A stretch of 64,000 nt of DNA, from assembly GCF_016545825.1 (NCBI RefSeq), contig NC_052616.1, positions 34,896,192 through 34,960,191 of the forward strand, given 5' to 3'. The DNA comes from Eucalyptus grandis (lineage: Eukaryota > Streptophyta > Magnoliopsida > Myrtales > Myrtaceae). Position numbers and translations under genes: made by a program. Shown here piece by piece: positions 45,001 through 55,505 of this stretch; positions within the stretch are counted from its first letter, which is position 1, and each line of letters starts with the position of its first letter. A model generated the notes under the pieces. The model worked only from the letters and a program-made list of their open reading frames with translations, did not search any database and was not told where the DNA came from.

Positions 45001-46530
45001 CCTATATGGGATACCCATTGAGTGGGATTTGGGTCGTAGTAGATTCTGGACCTATACTCCTTCGGGAAAGTCGTCTTTGAGAGATGAAGCCGTGCTCAAT
45101 GGAGGTGAGATGAAGCCTGGCTACGCCAGAAGACGCCGAATTGAGAGTAGGCTGTGCCCCTGAGGGGCTAAATTAACAATTGGAGCGCATGATTGATTGA
45201 GATCGTTGCGCCTTATTATGGGGTAAAATTGTGCGGCATGGTATGGGACGTGTCATAACGGTTTTACTTTATAATCGGGATGCGTGTGATGAATTGATGC
45301 GCAATGAGTGGCGCACTAATGTGCAAGAATGCATGAGAATCATGGCATCGTTGATTCCAGTCATGCATGAGTTAAGCACATTATTTAGAGCACACACGCA
45401 TAATTTGATAACGTGCAGGGTGTGGCAATGGCTAGGTGAGATCGCTTGTGACACGACTTGCATGTGATTGATGACTTGCATCATTTATTGGCCATGTACA
45501 TTGTGTGTATTGTGCTAAGATATAACGTGCAGGGTATGGCATGCCGGGTAAGATTGCATGCGAACCGACTGTTGATTGTTGGTTGTTTGTTTACTTGTGG
45601 GGTGGTTTTGAAGAGATACCTCGAGTTGAGTTGGTATTTTAATTGAGGGACTAGGGGAAGGACTCGCTGAGATTTATATCTCATTGGTTATTGAATAACC
45701 ATTTTCAAGTCCCCAGTGTGAAGAATTCAGAGCTTGAAGCGGAAGGATCGGGAGCATAGGTGGCTTAGTAGTCCTTTTTAAGATAGACCTTCTATATAAG
45801 CTTGAGGTGTTTATGAAAGTGTATTTGATTTGAAACTAGTCGTCCTACTTTTTTTTTATCTCATATCTGTTGTTGTCAGGGGATTAGTTAATTTGCTTCC
45901 GCATGTGCAATAAAATGTAAAAGGTCGGTGATGAGTACTGGGAACGTCGCAAAATTCTATCGACTACCGAGGGATGTGCGCGCACTCGAGGTTCGGGGCG
46001 TGACACTGTCACTTCCCCCTCCTTCAAAATGAAAAATCATGCCCATCCATTTTTCATTCTTTTTTAGTTTCCTTCTCAAAAACCCTAGCAGCACCCTCCT
46101 TCTCCTCCTCCTCCTCCTCCTCGTTGCACAACCCTTTCCTCTCCTTTTCCTCTCAATCTCTGCTTGCTCTCGGTCCTCGTCACAATCATTCACAACCTCG
46201 CCTCTAGCCCTTCCTCCCTTGTAGCTGCAGCCTTGTCGCCGATCCATCACAGCATCACAAAGTGGCGGCCCTCGCCTCAGTCTTTGCTCTTTCTCTAGCC
46301 ATCTCTCGCTGTCGTGGGCTCGCCGTTGCTCGCGTCCTCATCTCTTCTCCCTCACCCTCACCTCCACCCTCCATTGTCTTTCGAACACGTGTTGAAACGT
46401 GTCAAAAAAAATTGACCATGTGTCGAAAAATCCGACATGCGTTGACCGCGTGTCCGAGCATGTTGGACACATCGACACATGTCGAACACGAAACGAACGC
46501 ACCTCAATGTGTCCGTGCTTCATAGATGCC
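42073..46530. mobile_element. Old inverted-ended element split by a nested LTR
   Basis: The left end (GCATCGGCGTGCGATACGGA then CACATGACACG) and the reverse complement of the right end (GGCATCTATGAAGCACGGAC then ACATTGA) are clearly related. Both are followed by repeats of GACAC/GTGTCGA words. Together 42073-42621 and 46006-46530 form a roughly 1.1-kb non-autonomous element with a pyrimidine-rich interior. Target duplication not identified. Confidence 0.6.
42622..46005 (+). mobile_element. Long LTR (3384 bp), probably solo
   Basis: Begins TGTGACATCCTGAAAGTCGA and ends GGTTCGGGGCGTGACA, typical TG...CA termini of a long-LTR Ty3 element. Flanks TTGTT and CTGTC match only 3 of 5 bases, so the target duplication is doubtful; inter-element recombination could explain that. 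Inside, 44499-44582 holds six spaced copies of ACTGTTCA(C/T). No coding domains. Confidence 0.7.
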
Positions 46531-47633
46531 AACAAGGCAAGGACTCACTGGTCGATGTGAGAAAATAACAGAAATCTAATCCAACAGCAAAACAGGGATA
46601 AGAAGTCCGCCCGCCGGTCAACTCGTGGTTATGATGAATCAAGATTGGACTTGGAAAGTCTAAGGGCAAAAACAATCGAAACAGACGATAAGTAGTGAAT
46701 TTGGTTACGAAAATCCTATTATCAAAATATATATTCATTAATATATATATGATAAATAGTGAATTGATTACCGAATCAGAGTTTTAAAATCCACCAATTA
46801 TGATATTTAGAACTATTCAAATTCAACCATTTAAACCTTAACAGTCTCCATTTCTAACATATTAAACTGTCTCAAATCATGCCAAAATTTAATCATCAAA
46901 AGTTTCTAGCTAATAACACTATCAATTTACTTGTTCATATGAGATGAATAGCGTGAGCAGTCATTGCTCGATGATAGTACATATCTTTTTTTTAAGCGGA
47001 TCGAATCCTCACTATACATATTTATCAAAGCAATACTAAAAACTTAATAATCTCTTAAGATACAATTTCCAACCTGAGTTATTTCTTATTCTGCCAAAAT
47101 GAACAGTGAAATACGATTAAAGTAAACAGAAAAATATAGTCATACCCATTTAATCAATAACATCCAAACAAACAACTATGATTTCGATATATTGATCAAT
47201 CTCAAATCACACATCAATAATTTATTTCATTAATCACTCTTGCTCTAACTACACATTGATGGCTCGTTCTTTTGAATTATTTCAAGCACGCGTCAATCTA
47301 CAAACCACTGATCTATACTCAATATAAAATTAATAAGTCATATCAATGGTACATTCTGCTCTTGCTTTCATATTCTCGTTTCCTCTCTTTTATGAAGACT
47401 CCTTTTTTTTTTAATTTCCCTCTCTCTATCCCTCACACCTTTTCTCCTCTCTTTTACTCCTCTTTATTTTCTTCTCCCTCTCTCTGTCACCCTCATGGCT
47501 TAATTCCCATTCTACCCTTGTCTTGCGCCACCCACCCCCTACGCTCCGCTCCCCTCTGTCCCCTGTCCCCTGTCCCTCTGGGTCTCCCACTATCTCCCAC
47601 TCTCTCTCTCTCTCTCTCACACAGTTATTACAG
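46531..47633. other. Spacer with pyrimidine-rich tracts
   Basis: AT-rich to 47350, then C/T-rich, including (TC)n at 47600-47619. It may be the promoter side of the ankyrin-PGG gene. No upstream ankyrin exon recognised. Confidence 0.4.
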
Positions 47634-48867
47634 CAAGGGAGCTTTTGAGTGTGGGTCCCTACCTGTGCTTTGTCAAGGGAAGGGAGAGAAGAGTCCCTTC
47701 GCATTACGCCATCTTTAATGGTGAGCTCGATGTTGTGAAGGTAGTGCTCTCTGCTTCACCTGAGTCCCTCCAAGAGTCAACCGGCCGAGAGGAGACGGCC
47801 GCTTCACCTCGCTGTGAAGAACAACTGGTTTGACATGATCGTTGTGTTGGTGGAGCATTTGAAACAATACAAGAAGGAGTAGCTGATCAATCGGAAGGAT
47901 AACAAAGGCAATACCGTCTTGCATCTCGCTGTAGGTTCCTTTTTTTTATAGCACTTCTCTTGGTGCACCATTTCAGTGAGGATGTTAATTTGGTATCTCG
48001 ACAAGGCTACAGTATGCAAAATTCTTCTAAGCAAAGTAATTTGGCATCCTTACAATATATGAAAATCAGTGAGAACAAAATAGAGATTGAAAAAAATTGC
48101 AGGTGGTTGACTTCATCCTTCATGGGCGTGCTATGGATTGCGAGGTCGTAGATGTGTGCGGCTCGAATGAATTGGCTTGACACCTCCAGATGTCTCAATC
48201 TTCTCGCAAAGGGGGGGCAGGAGATAGAGAGATGAGAGAAATTCTCGCACGAGCTGGAGCCAAACACGGAAGAGGAAGATCAAACCCGCCTGCATCATCA
48301 CTAGTCTCGCTAGATGACGACAGAGCTAACGGTCGTCAATTAGATGGGGAACAAGCAATGAATGCTCCTCAATCACCGTTGCGTTTGCCATCGAAAAATT
48401 TGAAAAAGGAAAAAGAGTCAATGGGTGACATACGCAATGCCCTGTTGGTTGTCACTACACTCGTTGCTAGCACCACCTACCAAGCTGTGCTTTAGCCTCC
48501 AAGCTTTATTACAGAAGTCGATAATAATTCCATAAAAGGCTTCTGGGGATACTATGCATCTTGGATAACTGGTCCTCTTGGCAAGGACTTTGCATGCATT
48601 GTCTTCATGAACATCAACACGTTCGGATTCTTGGTGTCTATCCAGATGATCATTTGCCTCACCCAAGATCTCCCTGTCAAGCTGCCGTTGTTACTCTCTA
48701 TGACTACAATGGTTCAGACTTACTATTGCTTCACATATTACCCACCGTTCACCTTAATGGACGAAACATTTGGTCTGGAAAATGTGGAATTGTTGAGCAT
48801 GCTGCCGGTAATGATGTCAATTCTCCTTCTACTGGCACAGAGGTGGTTGGTGCTAGCTTTAGATTTT

Positions 48868-49509
48868 GGGATAAGTGCAATAGAAGTCCTAAAATTTGTC
48901 ATGAAAATGCAATTAAGTCCTAAAACTTGCAAAAAGTGCAATCAAGTCCTAAAACTTGTCAAATTGTTTCAATCGAGTCTAAAATTAACACCGTCAAACT
49001 TACTAAAGGAAAATGCTGATGTGGCGCGAACGTGGCATTTTATATAAATTTTCATTTTCCACATGGCTTTTCTAATTATTTTTATTCAATTTTTTTTAAA
49101 TTAGATTTTAAAACAAAAAAGCTAAAATTTAGTTTTACAAATTGTTAAAAAAACAAAACAAAATGGTAGCTCCTCCCCAAGTCGCCACCGTCGCCCATCG
49201 TCGAGAGGGGTCGCCGACCATTTTTTTTAAAACTATTTTCTTTTAAAAAATAAATTTTAGTTTTTATTTTCTAATTTTTAAATCTAATTTAAATAAAAAA
49301 ATTTTAAAAAGCCACATGGAAATAAAATTGATTTTAAATGTCTCGTCCGCGCCACATCAGCATTTTCCATTAAAAAAGTTGACGGTGTTAACTTTAGGAT
49401 TCGATTTAAACAATTTAACAAGCTTTAGGACTTGATTGCACTTTTTACAAGTTTTAAGACTCAATTGCATTTTCATTACAAGTTTTAGGATTTTTATTGC
49501 ACTTATTCC
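48868..49509. mobile_element. MULE-type MITE with long inverted arms
   Basis: Begins GGGATAAGTGCAATAGAAGT and ends with the near reverse complement (GGAATAAGTGCAATAAAAAT on the opposite strand). Arms of about 200 bp share AGTCCTAAAACTTG, ACACCGTCAA/TTGACGGTGTTAA and AATGCTGATGTGGCGC. A 9-bp target duplication TTAGATTTT flanks it exactly (48859-48867 and 49510-49518), the size made by Mutator-like transposases. GC-rich centre at about 49165-49220. It sits in the PGG coding frame. Confidence 0.9.
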
Positions 49510-49557
49510 TTAGATTTTTGGTCGGAAGGGCTATCTCAGTTTAACCTCCTAGGGGAA

Positions 49558-50136
49558 ATGTACAATCTAAGGACCCAATCCTTTGTTGTTAACCAAGAAA
49601 AAAAGTCAATAGGTGATGTGCGTAACACCCTGCTAGTCATTGCCACACTCATTACAAGCACGACCTACCAAGCCGTGCTTCAGCCTTCAAGCTTTATGAT
49701 ACAGATTGCTAATAATTCAATGAAAGACTTCTTTGCATACTATTATTCTTGGGTGACTCATCCTCTTGGTAGGGACATAGCATACATTGGCTTCATAAGT
49801 GGCAACACGTTTGGACTCTTGCTGTCGATCTAGATGATCATTTGCCTCACCAGAGATGTCCCCATCAGGCTGCTGCTGTTACTTTCGGTGACCGCACTAG
49901 TTCAAACTCATTGTTGCTTCACATATGATCTGACGTTCACCTTACTAAGCAAAATGTATGGTCTTAAATACATGGAATTGCTGAGTGTGCTGCCGGCAAC
50001 GATGTCGATTCTTCTTCTATTGGCACAGAAGTGGTTGGACCTAGCTTTTGATTTTTGGTTGAAAAAGTGGGTTTTAGTCTATGTGGCTAGCAAAGGTTGT
50101 GGTAAACTGGGCGGACGTTGAACTGGTCTCTATGTC
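49558..50136 (+). pseudogene. Second PGG/transmembrane block of the ANK-PGG pseudogene
   Basis: Reads YNLRTQSFVVNQEKKSIGDV then RNTLLVIATLITSTTYQAVL, with helices HPLGRDIAYIGFISGNTFGL, MIICLTRDVPIRLLLLL and LLSVLPATMSILLLLA. It parallels the first block (48418-48860) helix by helix. It has a TAG after LLLSI at 49831-49833 and a frame slip near 50095, then continues VNWADVELVSM up to the LTR. Confidence 0.8.
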
Positions 50137-52671
50137 TGTCACGACCAATTTTTTTGGGTTTGAACCACCTAGGGTTTTGGCTAATGGATTGTTAAGCCTA
50201 GACTTAACTTGGGCTCTCCCAAGCCCATACCAATTCGCGACTTAGGTTCAAGTTTTTTTAACATGCAAATGGATTTTATCTAGGAGTCGCCACTAATCTA
50301 TTTTTGGTGGGTCGATTAGAAAACCAAGTAAAGTAACGGGAGATTTACTTTACTCCTACGAACCAGAGATTTATGAGTTCGGGGACTTGGTCACACTAGA
50401 TTTCTCTAATGCCCTTTCGGTACCTTTCTCTTTTATTTTGAAAAAATGTTTGGCAAGCGGTTTTGATTGACTTTAAACTATCTCCCTAACATGTAAGGTG
50501 ATCATACGGGTGCGCAAACCACCAATTTAACACCCAGATAAACAATAAATAAATTGCAAAAACTTACCTCCAAGCAACGAAAGCGTCTGCAATGTTAAAT
50601 TAAAATCCACATCAACAACCCTAGATATGGTTTCTAATTAACACGCAATTTTTCTCATTCTCACTTAATTAATAAAAATCATGCAATATGCAATGCAATG
50701 TTAACTAAATGACCTAATTCCAATGACATGTAATTTATAACTAATTGGGCTTAGCAAAAAAATACTAAATGACATGCATCTCAATGAATCCAATTCTATA
50801 TGATGTGCACATGATTTTTATTTTTTTTAATAAGCATGCAATCTATCCTGATATGCAATGACGTACAAAGAATGTCCTAATTCTAATTTTTCTTTTTCTT
50901 TTGTGAAATTCAAAATTAAAATGGCCAAATAATTAAACATGCAATTCAAATTTAAAACTATCATCCTAGATGAATGCAATCTAATTCAAAGATATCATCT
51001 AACCTAGATATCATCTAAACATGCATTAAAAAACTAATTAACCTATCATGCAATCAATCCTAATCTACATGGGATGTGAATGCAATTTTTTTGTATTTTC
51101 GGGATAAATGGAATAATTAAAAGATAAACACTAAATCATCCATGATCTTTGAAAATATTATCCACCATTTAGATTGAAATTCAAACTTGACTATCTCGCT
51201 AATAAAATCAATAAATTGATCTTAAGCCTTAAAGATAAAGATATCAATTTTACTCCCGCGTGAATAATTATTCAATCTAAAGCCTTATAGATAGAATAAA
51301 AATTCGTGCGGTTGCGATTTGGATGCTACATCAAGCAATTTCGATCATGCATTGGAAAATAAATCAAACAAAGAGACAAAATATTCAAAAAAAACCAAAA
51401 TAAGATAAAATAAATCTACCTAATAAAATAAAATAGATCTATACCTAAATTCGAATTTTTCCAAAAAAACCCAATCTGTAGAATGGACCAATGGTGGGTG
51501 CAGCACGGCATGGCACGGCTCTAGGGCAACGGTTGTGGCGGTATCTCGTAGTGGCTTCACAAAGTCACGACAAGTTTAATGGGATATCTTGCGGGACACC
51601 AAGAAATCCGTGGAGTCGAATTGAACAGGAAGCAACAACGTCGATGCAGCAAGACCAGTAGGTGTCGGGCTGGGCCGTGATGCGCACGACTCAAGACTGA
51701 AGAACCGGCGGATATTTCTGCAATAATGAACGGATGCTGAAGACGATGCGGTTCGGTCCTCCTTGGAATGCACACTGGACTGCTGGCGAAGTTGGGTTGC
51801 GGTGGGATGACAGCAAAGCTCTGGCGTGGCCGAACAGCGGGGACAGCAGACCGGTTGACTTTTGAAGTTCCGAATTTTTGCTGGAGAAGCTAGGGCACCG
51901 CTGGGACACAACACTTTAGCAGGGTGGAACGCCGGGGAACTTCGAGACCACGCCTGGATTGACACCGAGAGACCAAAAAGGGTGCAGACTTGATGAATAA
52001 TCGGCAAATCCGTCGTTGAAGCAAGAAGCCAGCACGGGTCCGCGGCAAGTGAGACCCAGCAGAGGCTTGATGGTGGTCGGGGATTCTTCGAGCAAGAGTG
52101 ACAACGGTGGAAGGGCAGCAGAACGTGGAAGGAGTGTCTCCTCTCAATTCTCCCGTGTGTCTCTCAATTTTTTTGTGTACTCAATTGTGCCCCTTCCTCC
52201 TTTTGACTTTTTGGCTTTTTGTGTTCTCTTTTCTTCGTTTCTTGTTCGACAAAAAGAAACCCTTGTGTGGCCGAATGTAATATGTGTGGCCCCCTCAAAC
52301 AAATTGCACGCGAGGTATTATATAGGTCTAAAAAATGTATCTCTACGGTATATATTTTTTCCTTTTTGTTCGCGCATGATACCCCTAAATATATCGTTGA
52401 AATATATCCACCTCAGGCAATATTCCCCTTTTGTATTTTTCACATATTCTATCCAAAATTTTCCTTTTTGCTCGAAAATACATCATTCGGTGTATATTGC
52501 CTAAAAATATGAAAAGCTTGAACGGAATATGTGAAAAATCTTCCCTGCACCGGCAGCCTAAAATAAAACAAAATGAAAATAAAATGCTTCTAAACTATAT
52601 GCCATGTCTTTTTTTATTTTTATTTTAGTAAAAATTAACCCAAAAATTGTGCAAAAATTTAGGTGTCAACA
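50137..52671 (+). mobile_element. Solo LTR, 2535 bp, exact 5-bp TSD
   Basis: Starts TGTCACGACCAATTTTTTTG and ends AATTTAGGTGTCAACA. Flanked by ATGTC at 50132-50136 and 52672-52676. The TGTCACGACC start is typical of Ty3 Tat/Ogre-like LTRs. No internal domains or second LTR. A GC-rich part (51490-52150) gives chance frames on both strands. The insertion lies in the last codons of the ANK-PGG gene. Confidence 0.88.
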
Positions 52672-52707
52672 ATGTCGGTCGGCCTAGAGCAAATGGCTAG
52701 GAGTTGA

Positions 52708-52919
52708 AAGAAGAGACTTGGTGTAAACAAGTGGAAATAATGCTGAAAATAAAAAATTTGATGCTCATGATTAAGCATGTTTGAGTTTGATATTCATTGA
52801 GGTTCATTTGAGTTAAATTCACTCGGGATATCAATATAAAGGAGTTTCTTAAGTTTATTCAATAAGAAGAGATTACCGAGATAACATCGTGTCAAAACCA
52901 AAAGTTCTCGGGTTGTTGT
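52708..52919. other. 3' flank of ANK-PGG pseudogene
   Basis: AT-rich, non-coding. Ends at the left LTR of the copia element. Confidence 0.5.
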
Positions 52920-53902
52920 TGAAAGGGTTAGTACAAACACTTAGAGGGGGGGTGAATAGGTGTAAATAAAAATTTTCGCAAGACTTAGAAGAAGTAAATT
53001 GCCTTTAGAACATAACTGAATATGAACGTATTCAGCTTTGAGCAAACAAATAAAGCTACGAATAAAAGTAAAGAGTTAAGGAGTTCAAGGAAAGATAATT
53101 AGAAAACAAGGTTTATAGTGGTTCGGCTTTGATCAAGCTTACGTCCACTCTCCCGTGCTGACAGCTCACTAGTTGGATTCCACTATGAATCAAAAGAGAT
53201 TTTACAACTTGTGATCTTCGACTTTCTCAAAGTGAAGAGTCTCTACTGGTCTCTCACAAAGTTTCACTAAGAGTTTCTCTCTTGTGTATACAACTTTGAG
53301 CTCGATGAGTGAAAGAACAAGAAACTAGAAAGCTTCAGACTTTGAAATTTTTCTTTCACACACTTCTTTGAACAACTGGAGAGTCCGCCTTAAATACTCT
53401 TTCATGCCTTCATGACCGTTGGCACTTTCCAAATGAATTCTTCCAATCTACCCATTTGACAAAATCAATTAAGGTGATCTTGAGTCGTTAGATGATTTGT
53501 GATGAAAGCTCGTCAATCCTGTTCGCCCATACAATCAGGATCTCGGTTTCCATAAGTAGAACCTTCCGAGTATACTTCGCCTTTCCAAAAATCTTCAGAT
53601 CAGAGTAGATTCCAATAAGAATAATCAAACAAGTAGATGCTATATCCAGCCATAAGGTCATCCAAAAATCATATGAATCAAATCCTTGAAAATAATCCTG
53701 CATTTGGATAAGTCTTCATTCTTCGGTCTGGAAACTGTCAGTAAAGGAAAACTTTGAGATTAAAGTTTGGCGGTCTTCAGACTTTGACAAATAGAGTTTG
53801 GAGTTTTTCAAACTATAACACTTGAGTCTACAAGTCTTAGACTAGACTTTTGGAAAGGTTTTGTCAACTTCAAAACAATAAATGAGTTTTTTTTTTCTAA
53901 CA
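52920..53902 (-). repeat. Copia-1 3' LTR
   Basis: TGAAAGGG...TCTAACA on the plus strand, the inverse of TGTTAGA...TTTCA. Contains the AGAGGGGGGGTGAATAGG box near its left edge. Next to it a polypurine tract (AAAAAAGGGAAGAT on the minus strand, 53903-53917) marks the end of the internal region. Confidence 0.88.
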
Positions 53903-54359
53903 ATCTTCCCTTTTTTGATGGTGACAAAACTTTCTTTTGAGATTTGAAAATTTTTGACCTGCAAAACAACACTTAAACAAGACGCGATATCTTATAAAAA
54001 TAAGTTGATTAGGACTTGGATAGCATCGATTCTGTAACCTCTGAAAATATGTTAATCCTGCAAGATAAATAACTATCCAACCATAATCAATATCACAAAC
54101 TTAGTTACTGCAAGCGTCAAAAAGATTCAAAGTCAAACAACAGTCAAAAGTCCAAAGTATATCAGTCTAAAGTCAGTCCAAAATCAAACTAAAAAGTACA
54201 AAAGTCTAAAATACCAAGCAAAAAGTCATCAAAACCAAAGTCAAAAAGTTCCAACCCAAAAGGATTCAAAAGATAGATCTAGCCAAATCTACACAAACTC
54301 TCCCCCTTTTTGTCAATAGCAAAAAGTGGAGAATGACTATAAAAAGAGTTGGGTAAAAA

Positions 54360-55498
54360 TCATGGCTGTTTAGAGATGCGAACAATCTGAAAATCCCCCA
54401 TAGACTTGATAGTCTCCTCCAGCTTCCTCAGAGTCTCCTTCAGCTGTTGAATATCATCACCCTTTGCAGTTTCTTGCACTTGAAGCTTCAGGGCTTGTAT
54501 ATGCTCTTGTAGAGATTCTGAAGTCGATTTTAAAGCTGTCTTGAGGTTCTTCATCTCAAACTCTAAACCATATTGCTGACCCTTCAATTCCAAAAGGAGG
54601 TCCAATAGCCTTTGAAAGTCTGCTGTTGGTTCTGATGTAGCACTGGGTTTAGCCGAATCAATTCCAAGAGTCTTGAGATGTGAGGGAATATCAGCAGTTC
54701 GATCACCAGGACTTGGAGTGGATGCCTTAACATCTGCTTTAGGGTATTGAGAGGCATAGACATCCTCTGGATTTGCTGGAGATCTACTAACATCACTAGT
54801 AAAAACAAGTGAAGAAGTACCTCTTTCGTTACTTGCTCCCCTTGTTTCTGTGCTTTCAGGTGGAGAAAAGAATTCCTTTTCTTGTTTTGCTCTTCTTCAG
54901 CACCCAAGTGATGTTTTTCTCTTTCTTCTCCTGCAGTTCCACTCCTTGTTTTTTTCGAGTCATTTGACAAGGATACAACAAATGTTGGTTCAAGAGACTC
55001 ATCTTGACCCTCTTCTTCTTCTTCTTCTTCTTCTTCTTCTTCTCTTCCTCTTTCTTCTTCCTCCGTTCTCCTTTCTTCTCTTTCTTCACCTCTCTTCTCT
55101 GTCTCTTCTCTTTCTCCGTTCTCTCTGTCCTTTAGCTCCTCAAAACTAACAAAGCTCCTTAAATTCTTTGTCCCTAATCGTAAAAGAAAATCTATTTGCA
55201 TATTGAAAAGACATATTTGAATAGAAATAGGTAGTCAATTCAGGGTAGGCGATAGATGTCTCTAAACAGAATTGTTCAAGTTGAAGGAGAGCAAACTTCT
55301 CCCTCAATTTCACATTCAAAGAATTAAGAAAATCGAAGTCCACACTTCTAGGGTTCATCACCCCTCTCTTCAGCAGTTTTGAATAAGTCTTCCTGTGGTC
55401 CTTAGAATGAAATAAGTTTGTCCCTTCACCATGAACATTTGCAGCAATGCCCATGCTAGGTTGAAAATTGGTATACACCCTCTCACCATCATTCTTCC
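54360..55498 (-). pseudogene. Extra 3' ORF of copia-1 (env-like/plant-transposon-type protein)
   Basis: Between RT and the 3' LTR the minus strand encodes three overlapping open blocks. 55146-55478 has LLKRGVMNPRSVDFDFLNSL and AYPELTTYFYSNM, reminiscent of the putative plant transposon protein domain (a YPELxxxFYxN pattern). 54584-55201 follows with a Lys/Glu-rich part including an uninterrupted run of 11 Glu (55011-55046). 54360-54605 encodes a coiled coil (LKTALKSTSESLQEHIQALK). Sireviruses commonly carry such an extra ORF. Function unknown; frames are broken. Confidence 0.5.
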
Positions 55499-55505
55499 CT
55501 TTAGG

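Larger units (their letters stand above)
47634..52707 (+). pseudogene. Ankyrin-repeat PGG-domain membrane protein pseudogene
   Basis: ANK-PGG proteins (ACD6/ITN1/BDA1-like) have ankyrin repeats followed by a PGG domain with four membrane helices and act in defence or salt signalling. Exon 47634-47930 has ankyrin motifs (ELLSVGP, GELDVVKVVLSASPESLQES, LHLAVKNNWFDMIVVLVEHL) with a frame shift near 47797 and a TAG at KKE-stop-LIN. The next exon starts 48103 (VVDFILHG) and holds two PGG domains in one frame: first SMGDIRNALLVVTTLVASTT, second SIGDVRNTLLVIATLITSTT. Each is followed by helices. A MITE (48868-49509) and a solo LTR (50137-52671) interrupt it; the last codons resume at 52672 (SVGLEQMARS, stop 52705-52707). 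Several stops and frameshifts, one in a G7 run, make it non-functional. Confidence 0.82.

Noticed and set aside
45231..45684. Overlapping frames of about 70 codons on both strands
   Set aside because: Lie within the long LTR and have no conserved motif.
51557..52504. Frames up to 162 codons
   Set aside because: Lie within the 2.5-kb solo LTR; GC-rich chance frames.
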